NCBI GenBank assembly: GCA_036971615.1 | Contig: JAYKKR010000010.1 | Span: 1,054,001 to 1,118,000, forward strand | Source of the DNA: Amyloporia xantha | Taxonomy: Eukaryota > Basidiomycota > Agaricomycetes > Polyporales > Adustoporiaceae | Length of the DNA stretch: 64,000 bases | Reading direction: 5' to 3' | Shown here: in pieces, positions 7,835-18,137 of the stretch | Numbering within the stretch: the stretch's first letter is position 1 | How the letters are laid out: every line of letters begins with the position of its first letter | Notes under the pieces: model-generated | What the model was told of the DNA's origin: nothing | The model's input: only the letters and a program-made list of their open reading frames with translations | Databases searched by the model: none | Made by a program: the position numbers and the translations under genes

Positions 7835-10780
7835 CCTCCCGTCGATTTCCCCGTCGTTCCTCACACGCCCTGGGTGCAGAAGAATATACCTATTCCGCCC
7901 GGAATCTACAACGAAGTCTGCGCGGTGATCAAGCGAAAGATCGCCGCCGGAGTCTACGAACCATCGAACTCTTCGTATCGATCGCGGTGGTTCTGCGTCG
8001 TAAAGAAGGACGGCAAATCTCTTCGACTCGTTCATTCCCTCGAGCCCCTCAACGCAGTCACAATTCAACATTCCGGTGTACCGCCGACGCCCGAATATCT
8101 CGCAGAACAATTCGGAGGAAGACCATGCGGCGGCATGCTCGACCTCTACGTCGGCTACGACGAACGACTCATCGCGGAGTCTTCGAGAGACCTTACGACG
8201 TTCCAGACACCCTACGGAGCCATGCGGCTAGTAACACTCCCGATGGGTTGGACGAACTCAGTCCCCATATTCCACGACGACGTCACCTACATCCTCCAGC
8301 CCGAGATCCCGCACGTCACGGTGCCCTACGTCGACGACGTTCCCGTCAAAGGTCCCGAATCAGACTACGACGACGAACGGCTCCCTTCGAACCACGGCAT
8401 TCGACGCTTCGTATGGGAACACTTCGAGAACATGAACCGCGTCGTCACTCGAATGCGCTACGCAGGAGGAACCTTCTCCGGAGTCAAGAGTGTCCTCATC
8501 TCTCGAGAAATCATGGTGGTAGGACATCGATGCACTCCTCAAGGACGCCTTCCCGACGATTCACGAGTAGCTTCGATACGCAATTGGGGTCCCTGCGCTA
8601 CTCTATCCGACGTTCGAGCATTCCTAGGAACCATCGGCGTCGTTCGAATTTTCATCCGCAACTTCGCTCACCGCGCCGACGCGCTCGTACGCCTCACGAG
8701 GAAGGACGTCGAGTTCGAGTTCGGTCCGGAGCAAATCGCGGCGCAGGAAGATCTCAAGGATGCTCTACTGTCGTCCCCCGCACTTCGAGCAATTAATTAC
8801 GATTCCCCCTCTCCCGTCATCCTCGCCGTCGACACCTCTTTCATCGCAGTCAGATATCACCTCTGCCAGTGCGACGAAGCCAACACGCGCATTCGATACT
8901 ACAACCGTTTTGGATCGATTACGTTGAACGACCGCGAACGTCGATTCTCGCAACCCAAGTTGGAAATCTACGGCCTCTTTCGTGCGCTTCGATCCCTTCG
9001 ACTCTACCTGATCGGCGTTCGAAACCTCATCGTCGAAGTCGATGCCAGGTACATCAAGGGTATGCTGAAGAACCCCGACATTGCTCCCAGCGCAAGCATC
9101 AACCGCTGGATCGTCTCGATTCTCACCTTCCACTTTACACTCGTCCACGTCCCCGGTACGATGCACGGCCCCGACGGCCTCTCTCGACGCACAGCTCAGC
9201 CAGGCGATGTCATCGAAGACGAGGTCGACGAAGAATTCGATGACTGGATCAACCAGATGCACTCGTTCGTTCACCAGATTCAGCCCCTCCCACCCGTCCC
9301 TTCGCTTGCCATCTTAATCAATGACAGAGCCAAGGACGGCTCGGATTTCAATAAGGAGGAGGATAGCTACGAGCTAGTGCCTCGATCGGAGCAAGCGCAA
9401 CTCGCCGACGCGAAGCTCGACGACGTCCTCGAATTCCATCGAACGCTAGTGAAGCCCGACCACATTTCCGACAGCGTCTACGAAGGGTTCATCAAGTACT
9501 GCATGCAATTCTTCCTCGATAACGACACCCTCTGGCGCAAAAACAGCCACGGAGCACACAAGCTAGTCGTCAAGCCTGGCGATCGACTTCGAATCCTTCG
9601 AGAATGTCACGACCGTACCGCGCATCGAGGAATCTACGCGACCCGCGCCTTCGTCAACGAGCGATTCTGGTGGCCGTTCCACTACGCCGACATCGCCTGG
9701 TTCGTTCGATCATGCCACATTTGCCAGTCTCGCCAAGTTCGACAAATCCTCATCCCTCCGACCGTCGCAGTCCCAGCCCCGATCTTCGCGAAAATACACA
9801 TCGACACCATGCACATGCCTGCGTCTGGCGGATACAAGTACTTGGTACAAGGTAGATGCTCGCTTACGACCTACCCAGAGTTTCGAATGCTTCGAAAGGA
9901 GACAGCGAAGGCGCTCGCCGACTGGATCTTCGAAGACATCCTCTGTCGATGGGGCGCGCTTAGCGAGATCGTCACCGACAACGGTACGGCGTTCATCAAG
10001 GCGGCCGATTACCTTTCGAAGAAGTACCACATCAACCACATTCGAATCAGCGGGTACAATTCGAGGGCGAACGGTCTCGTCGAACGTCCACACTTCAGCA
10101 CGCGACAAGCCTTGTTCAAGACAGCCGACGGAGATGAGAAGAAATGGTCCCAAGCTGCGTATTTTGTCTTCTGGTCCGAACGCATCACGACTCGACGACG
10201 CATGGGCTGCTCACCCTACTTCGCTGTTACGGGCACCCACCCCCTCATTCCCCTCGACATCGTCGAAGCTACCTATCTCCAACCCCCGCCAACTTCAATC
10301 CTTTCGACGACCGATCTCATCGCCCGAAGAGCCATCGCGCTACAGAAACGCGTCGAGCAAGTCACCGAACTCCATTCGAAGGTCTACGAAGCACGTCGAA
10401 CGGCAGCAATTCGCTTCGAAAAGGAGCACGAACACTCGATCCAGGATTTCGACTTCAAGCGCGGAGCTCTAGTGCTCATACGTAACACGAAGATCGAGAA
10501 ATCCCTCAACCGCAAAATGCGCCCGCGATACCTAGGCCCCCTCATCGTTGTCTCGCGCAACAAGGGCGGCGCGTACATCGTGTGCGAGCTCGACGGGACA
10601 GTCCTCGATCGACCCATCGCAGCTTTCCGCGTCATTCCGTACTTCGCGCGCAAATCCATCCCAATTCCCGAAGATCTCGAAGATGTCTCGACAGAGCGCC
10701 TTCGAGAACTCGAACTATCGAATTCTCTCGGCGACGACGACGACAATGAAGTCGAAGAAGCCGAAGAACGCGACGAATAG
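7835..10780 (+). CDS. Element A pol: reverse transcriptase, RNase H and integrase
   Basis: The frame continues the piece ending at 1532 and is uninterrupted to the stop at 10780. Numbering from 7874, the reverse transcriptase spans about residues 1-240, with the first catalytic Asp in MLDLY (residue 90) and the YVDD box at 152-155. RNase H follows at about 315-440, with Asp in LAVD (320), Glu in QPKLE, Asp in VEVD and the final Asp in GPDGLSRR. The integrase has an HHCC zinc domain (ECHDRTAHRG ... SCHICQSRQ) and a core with IHIDTMHMP, VTDNGTAF and a downstream Glu. A chromodomain was not recognised; the C-terminus is an acidic tail. All catalytic residues I can check are present, so the enzyme could be intact apart from the insertion upstream. 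Confidence 0.92.
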   Translation, partial: PPVDFPVVPHTPWVQKNIPIPPGIYNEVCAVIKRKIAAGVYEPSNSSYRSRWFCVVKKDGKSLRLVHSLEPLNAVTIQHSGVPPTPEYLAEQFGGRPCGGMLDLYVGYDERLIAESSRDLTTFQTPYGAMRLVTLPMGWTNSVPIFHDDVTYILQPEIPHVTVPYVDDVPVKGPESDYDDERLPSNHGIRRFVWEHFENMNRVVTRMRYAGGTFSGVKSVLISREIMVVGHRCTPQGRLPDDSRVASIRNWGPCATLSDVRAFLGTIGVVRIFIRNFAHRADALVRLTRKDVEFEFGPEQIAAQEDLKDALLSSPALRAINYDSPSPVILAVDTSFIAVRYHLCQCDEANTRIRYYNRFGSITLNDRERRFSQPKLEIYGLFRALRSLRLYLIGVRNLIVEVDARYIKGMLKNPDIAPSASINRWIVSILTFHFTLVHVPGTMHGPDGLSRRTAQPGDVIEDEVDEEFDDWINQMHSFVHQIQPLPPVPSLAILINDRAKDGSDFNKEEDSYELVPRSEQAQLADAKLDDVLEFHRTLVKPDHISDSVYEGFIKYCMQFFLDNDTLWRKNSHGAHKLVVKPGDRLRILRECHDRTAHRGIYATRAFVNERFWWPFHYADIAWFVRSCHICQSRQVRQILIPPTVAVPAPIFAKIHIDTMHMPASGGYKYLVQGRCSLTTYPEFRMLRKETAKALADWIFEDILCRWGALSEIVTDNGTAFIKAADYLSKKYHINHIRISGYNSRANGLVERPHFSTRQALFKTADGDEKKWSQAAYFVFWSERITTRRRMGCSPYFAVTGTHPLIPLDIVEATYLQPPPTSILSTTDLIARRAIALQKRVEQVTELHSKVYEARRTAAIRFEKEHEHSIQDFDFKRGALVLIRNTKIEKSLNRKMRPRYLGPLIVVSRNKGGAYIVCELDGTVLDRPIAAFRVIPYFARKSIPIPEDLEDVSTERLRELELSNSLGDDDDNEVEEAEERDE
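9345..9361 (+). other. Candidate central polypurine tract in element A pol
   Basis: ATTTCAATAAGGAGGAG here is identical over 17 bases to the tract just before the 3' LTR (12839-12855). The similarity extends upstream, with GGACGG at the same distance. In frame it reads D-F-N-K-E-E, between RNase H and the integrase zinc domain. Central polypurine tracts in the integrase region are known from lentiviruses and yeast Ty1. Confidence 0.6.
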
Positions 10781-11245
10781 AGGTTCTCCATTCTTCTTAC
10801 TTGTACAACACGATGCGTACTTTCTCTCCATTTCTGCTCCTATGTTACGCTATATGCTTGATTTTCTCCTACGATTTAGATCTCCACTTGTACGATTACA
10901 TTCGATTCAACTCGAAAGTCGCGATATCGCTTCGACGTTCTTCGAACGCTTCGATTCGACGGTTGCGCGGAGGCTCACCTTAGACGAGTCCTCCTAGGCT
11001 GTGATGACAAACTGAGCCTATATTTTCATCAAGTCCATTTTTCCTCGCTACGAAACGTTTCGACTTGAGCTTCGATTTCCTTCGATCATGTTATGATTTG
11101 CTTCGATCACGCTTATTTTCTTTCCTTTTCCCTTAGTTCGCGCTGGGTTTCGTCTAGGCCATACAGGCCACATTTTGTATTCACTGGAACCGACACGAAG
11201 TACTCGACACAAACGGCTACTCTACGATACGAGCTGCGACATCGC
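10781..11245. other. Spacer between element A pol and the antisense gene
   Basis: It holds no convincing frame. It is rich in TTCGA words and T-rich tracts, and both flanking genes end into it (convergent). Confidence 0.6.
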
Positions 11246-12618
11246 CTACTCATCATCCGAGACAGGCTCGAAGTCCGCCCCCTTAAGTGCGGCTTCCTCC
11301 ATCTGCTGGAGATGGGTATCGGCGTCCCGCAGGACCTTCATGCGCGTCTCGAGAAGGGCCCGTTCCTCCCGAATCACTCGAACGATGGCGCGCGAGCGAG
11401 GGGTCAAGTCCATAGAATCGAGGTCGTCCGTCTCGAGCCCGAGTCGGGTACCGCCATCGACCGGCAGCGACAGCTTTGGCAGCGGCACGCGGCGGCGCTT
11501 CGAACTCGTCGATCCTGCAGTAGAAGGCCCTGGCGACGGAGGACGAGCTACGAATCCGGGAACGTCAGCCGGCTACAAGCGTATCATCGAACGTACTTAC
11601 CGCGCTTCTTCGAGCCCCCGCCATTGCGCACCTTCTTCGTTTTACCAAGGACGTTCACCCCGTCGTAATAACACCCCTGGACTGTTTGGGTGCACTTCTC
11701 GCACGACACGGACCCGTCCACCCACACGCACTCGACGGGCGCGCTACGGTAGGCGACGCAGCGGTCGCACTAAGGGCGAAATGTCAGCACACGAACAGTG
11801 GGCAGGGACGACTATGCTTACCTTCTGTCCTCCTTGCCGCTTCGCAAGGGCGATCGCGGCCCTCTCTGCCTCGACCATCGGCAGCGCCCGCTCTGCGGCC
11901 TTGGGAGTCTTCTACGAGAAGTAACGAAATCAGTCGCGAGTCGAAGAAACAAAGAAGTGGACTTACGACCGGATCGTCGAATATCTCGATCACATCCTCC
12001 TCATCGGCAGCACGACCCTTGCCTTTCGAATCACCAGGCGCGGCGGACTCTTCGACCAAACCTTCGGCGGCGGCTATTCGCGCCAGCTCCTCGTCGGCAG
12101 CCTCTTGCTCGCGACGTTCTTCCTCGGCCTTCTTTCGACGTTCGTCGTCCAGGCGGCGGGCTTCGGCGGCTTGCTCGCGTTTGCGCGCCTCCTCGAGGCG
12201 TCGTGCCTCTTCTTCGGCAAGACGTTTTTCTTCATCGAGACGGCGTTGGATGGCCGCGTCGATAGCGGTGGCGAGAACCGGCCAATCACCTCGAGCCCAC
12301 GTAAGCCAAGACTCGCTCGCTCGTTCGGCGAGCTCGCCTGCGACTGTCAGCATTCGGCCTTCGATCTCGGCGTCCGTAATCGACCCGAGTGTCTTGCGGT
12401 ACGTGTCCTAAGCGACGAAGACATGAGTCGAAGGGTGTCTGCTTCGAAGCGACTACAAGACCTACCAGGAACGAGACGACATCCTGCGCCCAAGCCTCGA
12501 GGACCTCGAGTGGCTCGATGTTGGAGGGCGGGTTGTCGAGAGCTTTCACGAGCCAATCAAGAGCGCGCTGGGAGCGCGAGGCGACGGCAGGAGTGACAGA
12601 TCGAGAGGCGGCGGACAT
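11246..12618 (-). CDS. Antisense five-exon gene inside element A: coiled-coil protein with Cys cluster, function unknown
   Basis: Reading the minus strand: exons 12618-12466, 12407-11967, 11911-11822, 11769-11601 and 11547-11246, each joined by GT..AG introns of about 52-58 bp that keep phase. The product is about 385 residues: a helical N-terminus, a long Ala/Glu/Arg-rich coiled coil (roughly residues 85-165), an acidic linker, then a cysteine block spread over about 35 residues (CDRC, then C-V-W about ten residues on, then CEKC, then G-C-Y). It continues with a basic stretch (KKVRNGGGSKKR) and an acidic C-terminus ending DDE. The spacing resembles, but does not exactly match, fungal Zn2Cys6 clusters. 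It lies between pol and the 3' LTR on the opposite strand, so it would need its own promoter. A DNA- or RNA-binding accessory protein is possible, but the function is not known. Confidence 0.75.
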
Positions 12619-12838
12619 GGTCGAAGCAGCGAGTAAGGCGAAGAGTGGTGGGTGGGGCGACGATGGAACAGTGGACTGGCGAAAATGAGGCTAAGTCCAC
12701 CCTGCTTATATCCCCTTTTCGACCAGCGTTTAGCGCCGACCACGAGGCGTTCGAAACCGACACGGGTTGCCATGCCACTTCGATCCATTCACGATCATCA
12801 CGCTTCTCGCATCACGTGGAGGACCGAGGACGGTCCAA

Positions 12839-12856
12839 ATTTCAATAAGGAGGAGA
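12839..12856 (+). other. 3' polypurine tract of element A
   Basis: ATTTCAATAAGGAGGAGA sits directly before TGATAGG, the first bases of the LTR. It is the expected plus-strand primer and has a near copy in pol (9345-9361). Confidence 0.85.
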
Positions 12857-13930
12857 TGATAGGCGCCAAGCCCCTCTGGGCCCCGATCCAGCTCTTTTTG
12901 GCCATCGCATCCCGCACGGCACTTCGGCTCAGTCACTCAACCCTTCGATTTCGCCTTCGACGTCCGTCGATACTACGCACGTTATCCCCGACGCTCAGTA
13001 CCCTTCGACGCTCTTCGACTGTGCGCGACGCTTGCTCGAAGCTCGGCGCGGTCGTTCCGGTGTCTCGCCCTTAGATCCTAGGCCATCTCCCGCATCCGGC
13101 GGACAATGGTGCCACTCGACGCCGCTCGTACAGCGCATGCATCGCTTCGTGCCACACCGACGCGTCCGGTCTTTCCCGATTAGGTATCGAGCCTCGCAGC
13201 GTGCCCTCGAAGTCGGATATCGGTCCGAGTTGTCTCGTATGTTTCTCTTCATCTCCGCGATCGGCATGACGTCACGCGACCGATGGCCTCGATACGTGCC
13301 ACTCGGTGAGGCGGACTCGTGTAGGACAATGCAAAGCCACTCATACTAGTGTGCCACTCTCGATAGTCGTAGCGTTCTCTTTCGTAGTATAAAACATGTC
13401 GTATTTCTCTCCCAAATACAAGTTCCTTTTCCCCCTCGAGTTCAGAGCTCATAAGTCGAGTTCGCCCTGCGTCTAAGTCTTCTACTACGTCACTTCGTTC
13501 TTCGCTGCGTAACCTCGAAACCTCGTCTACTGCGTCTACTCGTCGAAACCGTCTCGTCGAACCTTTGATCCGACGATCGCCCTCGACCATTGTCGAAGAA
13601 CTGCGTTACCCCTCGAACCGCGTTACAGCTAAGTCCTCCCCCTCGAAGCGTTTCTATTCCTTCTACGTTACATCGAAGAGCTCTATCGAGCTTCGATCGT
13701 CTCTACCGAGTCCCGCTAACTACCCACAGTCTTCGAGTAGCTTCGACGACGTGTCGAGCTACATCGTATCGTTCCCTAGTCTTCGTAGCCTCCTCGAAGG
13801 CGTTTCTCGTGCTCGCTCGAACCGCGGGACACCTTGCTGCTAACTCCCCTCTCACTAAGACTATAATTCGTCTCTCTAGTCCCTTTAGGTCGCACCCAGG
13901 TTAGGGGTTAGGGTTTCGTAGGTCGTATCA
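12857..13930 (+). repeat. 3' LTR of element A
   Basis: The start is set by the polypurine tract and the end by the inverted terminal match TGATA...TATCA. The LTR contains a TATA-like box TATAAAA at about 13388 and a dense run of TCGA words (about 18 between 13400 and 13850 by eye). Near its end is TTAGGGGTTAGGGTTT (13901-13916). No 5' partner is present in the window, so length and termini are inferred. Confidence 0.75.
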
Positions 13931-14965
13931 ACGCGTCCCAGTAGGGAGTGTTGACGCAGGTTGATTCGCGCGCGCGGGAGGGGTGGTCGACGGGGCGGGA
14001 AGGGGAGATGGAGGAAATAAGGTGAGAGGTGAGTTCGGAGGCGATTGGGGGCGCTAGGCACATACCTTGTTGATGGCGGCTGTCTGTGCTACCTGCATGA
14101 TTTCCTGTAGACAGCTCTGCATTGTCGCCGGATTTAGCCTTCCGATGTTGAATACTTCCTGGTCCTCCGCCTGAGATAAGAGCGAGTCGTGCCACAGGCG
14201 GCGTACGCGTTCTTGGTACAGGAGAACGGCTGCTGTGCCGTGACCATGATCTTGCCGATGCAACGGATGGGTAGTGATAGTGTAGAAGAAAGTGTTGAGG
14301 GCGTCGTAATGCGACGCCGGCCACAGCGGGAGAGCTTTGATCTCATTGAGTAACACCGGGAAGCCGGTCATGACTTGCGTCCAATGGAGGTCTCTGTCCT
14401 TTATGACGTTGCGGGACGCTTTGTGAGCTGCAAGAGGTCTAAACGTCAGTACGTCGTCGACGCGGGCTATACCGAATGATTCTTCGGCGGTGGTGCGCTG
14501 GCTGTTCGAGACGTCAGCGCAGCCCTCTGGGGTGAAGTACCACAATTCTACGAATTCGAAGTTTTTCAGTTTGTTGATCGCGTATGCGGGGGTCTTGGCC
14601 GCGATGATGTCTGGTGGGGCGAGGTTACCATTGAGTGTCGATAACTTCGGCTTTTTCTTCTCTGCGGCTTTCCGCTCTGCTTCGGCTTCTTTCTCTGCTG
14701 TTGCCTTGTGCGCTGCTAGTTCTGCTAGTCGGTGTTCTTCAGCCGCGTTCGCGATGTCTTGGTCGTGCTGTTGTTGGGCGGTCCAAGCTAAGACTCGTTC
14801 GGCTTGATTCGCGTTCCAGGCGTTCCTCAGAGATGTTAAAGCGTCGTCTTCGGAAAGGCCTGATGCGACGAGGACCGTTCTGATGTTTTGGAAAGCAGGC
14901 CGCGTGTAATCGGGGCAGATTTCTAGCGTGGGGTCGGATGCTATGCGGGCTGGAATTTCAGCCAT
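13931..14965 (-). pseudogene. Truncated gag-like gene cut by the element A LTR
   Basis: Minus-strand exon 1 runs from ATG at 14965 to about 14063, about 300 residues. It has a UBA-like helical start (SEDDALTSLRNAW), an Ala/Glu/Lys coiled coil at about residues 65-105, and a conserved block reading ELWYFTPEGCADV, followed by a helical region. The exon ends at a good donor (AAG then GTATGT), but the next exon would lie where the LTR begins, so the 3' part is lost or displaced. I associate this protein type with gag-like genes of agaricomycete mobile elements, from general familiarity only. It could also be the remnant of an older element into which element A jumped. Confidence 0.55.
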
Positions 14966-15482
14966 GGTTTGAGTATTAGGGAGTACTTAGGATGTATAAT
15001 GATTCAGAAATGGAATGTTGTGAAGTTTTTTCAGGATATACGTCTCAGACTAGGAGTACTCAAAGCTAGCATGCACGGTGGCGAGACGAGAAAGGTTAAG
15101 CGCTCGCCCCGCGTGTTCACAGACCTAACTCTAAGTTCCGCTCGTGCCTCGCTTCTCCCTAGAGAATCACCAGTGACAGGCCTGATCAAGAGGCTCTGCA
15201 GCCATCTAATCTTGAAATACATTTCGGTCTTATCAACCCCGCTATGCGAGCTTGCTTGATTCCGGGATGGCATGCAGACAGAACCTTCTCTTCGAATGAT
15301 GCATCATTTACACGATAAATCTTATGAGCTCGAGAGTGGGCGGCCTCGCCCAAGTCTCGCCATCGAAGTTCTTGCCTCCTGCGTTCGCAGCAGGATTCAT
15401 CTCCGCTCTTTTCTCTCAGTCATCTTCGCCTTCAACGTTTTCTCTTCCTCGACTTTGACAGTCGAGTCTACTACCTACTAGC
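14966..15482. other. Intergenic, no gene seen
   Basis: This gap contains the divergent upstream regions of the gag-like gene and the MFS transporter gene. It has no open frame with coding character and no structured RNA that I recognise. Confidence 0.6.
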
Positions 15483-17448
15483 ATGGCTAAAATTGAGCGG
15501 ATCGTGTTTCTGTCTCTAGTGCTGGATCTATTTGGTATGTTATGTGTCGATCGACGTCGAGATGCCACGATGTACCTGAACGCCTGTTTGGAATTTAATA
15601 GCTTTCACCATTCCTTTACCTCTTTTCCCGCGTATCATTGAGTGGTATACGAAGGTAAGCCCACGACCTTTGTGTGGCCAACTATGGAAACCAACCTACC
15701 TCGAAGCGTGAATCGTCCGACCCCGCAGGCTTTCTTTCACGCACGCTTTGGTTCGTGTCCGCTGTGCGTGGCCTACTCTACAAGCCCACGTCAAATCCAC
15801 AGCGATGGGATGTGGTACTACTCGGTGAGCTGTCTTCTAATCGAGCCTGATGTGTGTTTATGGAATGATTGAAGGGGGGCTAATGGGATCCGTCTTCTCG
15901 TGAGTGGTGTGTAAACATAGACACTGTCTTCTCTGACCATCATGTCTTAGGATGCTGCAATGGTAAGGGTCACTGTTCTGTACAATTGTAACTACGCTGG
16001 ACAGACTCCCGAAGGTTCGTCTCGCCACATATCGGAGCCCTGAGTGACAAGTATGGCCGGAGGAGGGTGCTGCTATTCACCATGATCGGCAATATATTAT
16101 CTGCATTGATGTGCGTATCGTTCTCCCGCGTTGCTGTGCAGACTTACGCCATGGGTTTCACACTAGATGGGTCAAGTCAACAACATTCGCTACATACATG
16201 CTCTCACGCGTCGTCGGCGGCCTTAGCGAGGGAAACGTGCAGCTTGCAATGTCAGTGTCTCATCTTACTCCAAAGCTGAATGATACACCTACATCTTGAT
16301 TCTCCAGCGCAATTCTGTCTGACGTCTCCAGCCCCGCTACCCGTGCTAAGGCCCTTGCACATGTCGGAATCGCATTTGCAATCTGCTTTTGCATCGGTCC
16401 TCCGATCGGAGCATATTTTGCCACACGACCACTGCCCTCTTCATTCAGGGCTTCTGGCTTTGAACTCAATGTCTATGCTACACCGGCAATGCTCACTCTG
16501 GTCCTTCTTGTCTTGGAAACTATATTCTTGGCCGCAGCACTGCCGGAGACTCGAGGCAAGGGAGCTCATATAGGCGGCGATTCGCGGCAAGATGGGACAA
16601 ACGAAGTAACAACGGAGAAGTCTGCGCATTCAAAGACCACCGGTACAGAAGTAAAATCCTCGAAGCCGACGAGAAAGGCTAGTGTCGAGCAGCGCCTCCG
16701 TACTCTGCAGGTCCTACGAAGGCTGCACTTCCTATTTTTGGGCGTGTTCTCGGGCGTGGAGTTCACGCTGACCTTCCTCACGTTTGACCGTGAGCTTATA
16801 TTACTAGTTTCAGGGTCTGAACGCTGACCACACATCCAGTGTTCGATTGGAACAATAAGCAAAATGGAACGCTCATTGGCTCCATCGGCATCATCAGCGC
16901 CCTCCTCCAAGGGGGCTACGTGCGGCGAGCGATCCCCAAGGTGGGCGAAGGCGCCATGGCGCGCCGGGGTATGTCCAGCTGTGCGCTCGGCTTGGTTCTT
17001 CTCACCTTAGTGCCGCTCTTCGTAACGAGCCGTGTCACGATGGCCGTTCGGCTGCTCCAAGGTGCTGCCGTCTGCATGGCATTCACCTCTGCGACTGTCG
17101 TGAATTCGCTCACGTCCTACGCATCGCTGCAATGTGACGAAGGCGTCGACGAAGACACCGGGAAACTCGTGCAGGAGCACCCTCAGCTCGCCAAAGGGAA
17201 GGCCCTGGGCGAGTTCCGCTCTTCCGGTCAGCTCGGGCGAGCGATCGGCCCGCTTTTAGGTACGTGTTTCGAGCGTGCCGTGGAGAAGGAGATCGTCAAA
17301 TTAACTTGTGAATTTCTGTGCAGCGTGTGCGTCCTACTGGACCTTTGGCCCGTCTCTGACGTATGGCATTAGCGCCGTAGCTATGTTTGCGCTTTCGGCG
17401 AGCGCCAAGACTATAGCTGGACGGAAGACTGTCTCCGTGGCGTCATAG
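15483..17448 (+). CDS. Major facilitator superfamily transporter (fungal TetA/MFSD10-like)
   Basis: Ten exons keep one frame: 15483-15534, 15602-15654, 15707-15824, 15875-15899, 15951-15962, 16015-16110, 16167-16250, 16308-16789, 16840-17259 and 17324-17448. Exon 5 is only 12 bases. The protein starts with a hydrophobic helix (IVFLSLVLDL) and carries the MFS loop 2-3 signature GALSDKYGRRRVLL. The antiporter-type helix SRVVGGLSEGN, the PETRG stretch at the end of the first half, and six more helices follow. This is the layout of 12-helix proton-coupled exporters related to yeast YCR023C and animal MFSD10. The substrate cannot be read from sequence. All junctions are GT..AG and no stop interrupts, so the gene looks intact. 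It faces the next gene tail to tail. Confidence 0.88.
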
Positions 17449-18137
17449 GAATTTAGTCACTGACGGCGCACGGCTGTCCTAATGCCCTCATGTTGCGGAT
17501 ATACCTGAGGAGCCGTTCCGGACTAATATTTCAATTTGTGGCTGCATAAATTTGCATTTCCATATCTGGACCATCTGGGGTACGTCTGCTGCACAGCGAT
17601 GGACTTGATTAGTCGGCATGATAGGGCGAGGGACACCCGGACATCGTACAGTTACAGTACACTTATTCCGACGTACAGTGGTACAGATAGTTGAATTGAA
17701 TCGCGCAACATCGCTCATGTCACGGTCGGCTCCCATTCATTAGTATCGCCCAGCTACATCCGAGTTCGAGGAGAACACTTGTCATGAGCTGCGGGAACTC
17801 CGTTGCCACCAGCTGTCAGGCAAGCAGGAAGAGAGTTGACACTGTTTATTTTGTTTGATAGATATAGTAGATGTATGCTAGGAACGGTGCAGCTACTCTA
17901 AAATGAACTGTGCTTGGGACCAGCCGCGAAAACGGGGAGCAACGAACCAACGACGAGTGAAAAAAAAACGAATGAAAGTCCAAAAGCAGTCGTTACTAAA
18001 ACGGGTATACTGTCCTCCCCCTGCCCCCCATTAAAGCAAGCATCGCCAGTCCCAAATATACATGCGCAGGCGGTCAGAGATCTCACTGTACTACGGCTCT
18101 CGATACACGCCCACCTGCAGGCCACGCACGCACGCCC
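17449..18137. other. Intergenic between convergent genes, no gene seen
   Basis: AT-richer sequence with 3' flanks of the MFS and GT32 genes. It contains an A-tract at about 17965 and no coding frame that I trust. Confidence 0.6.

Larger units (their letters stand above)
1..13930 (+). mobile_element. Ty3/gypsy LTR retrotransposon A, 5' end outside the window, interrupted by a nested element
   Basis: Seen directly: aspartic protease, reverse transcriptase, RNase H and integrase motifs in Ty3/gypsy order, then an antisense gene, a polypurine tract (12839-12856) and an LTR beginning TGATA and ending TATCA (12857-13930). The 5' LTR, primer site and most of gag lie left of position 1. Without the nested 6.3-kb insertion (1533-7829) the element would occupy at least 7.6 kb of this window. 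The nucleotide ACGCG after the LTR (13931-13935) would be the target duplication, but this cannot be checked without the left end. Codons are strongly biased toward C-ending forms and the word TCGA is very frequent throughout. Confidence 0.93.

Noticed and set aside
7807..8796. 329-codon plus-strand frame overlapping element A pol
   Set aside because: Arg/Ser-rich shadow of the pol frame, created by its C-ending codon bias. The pol frame has clear catalytic motifs.
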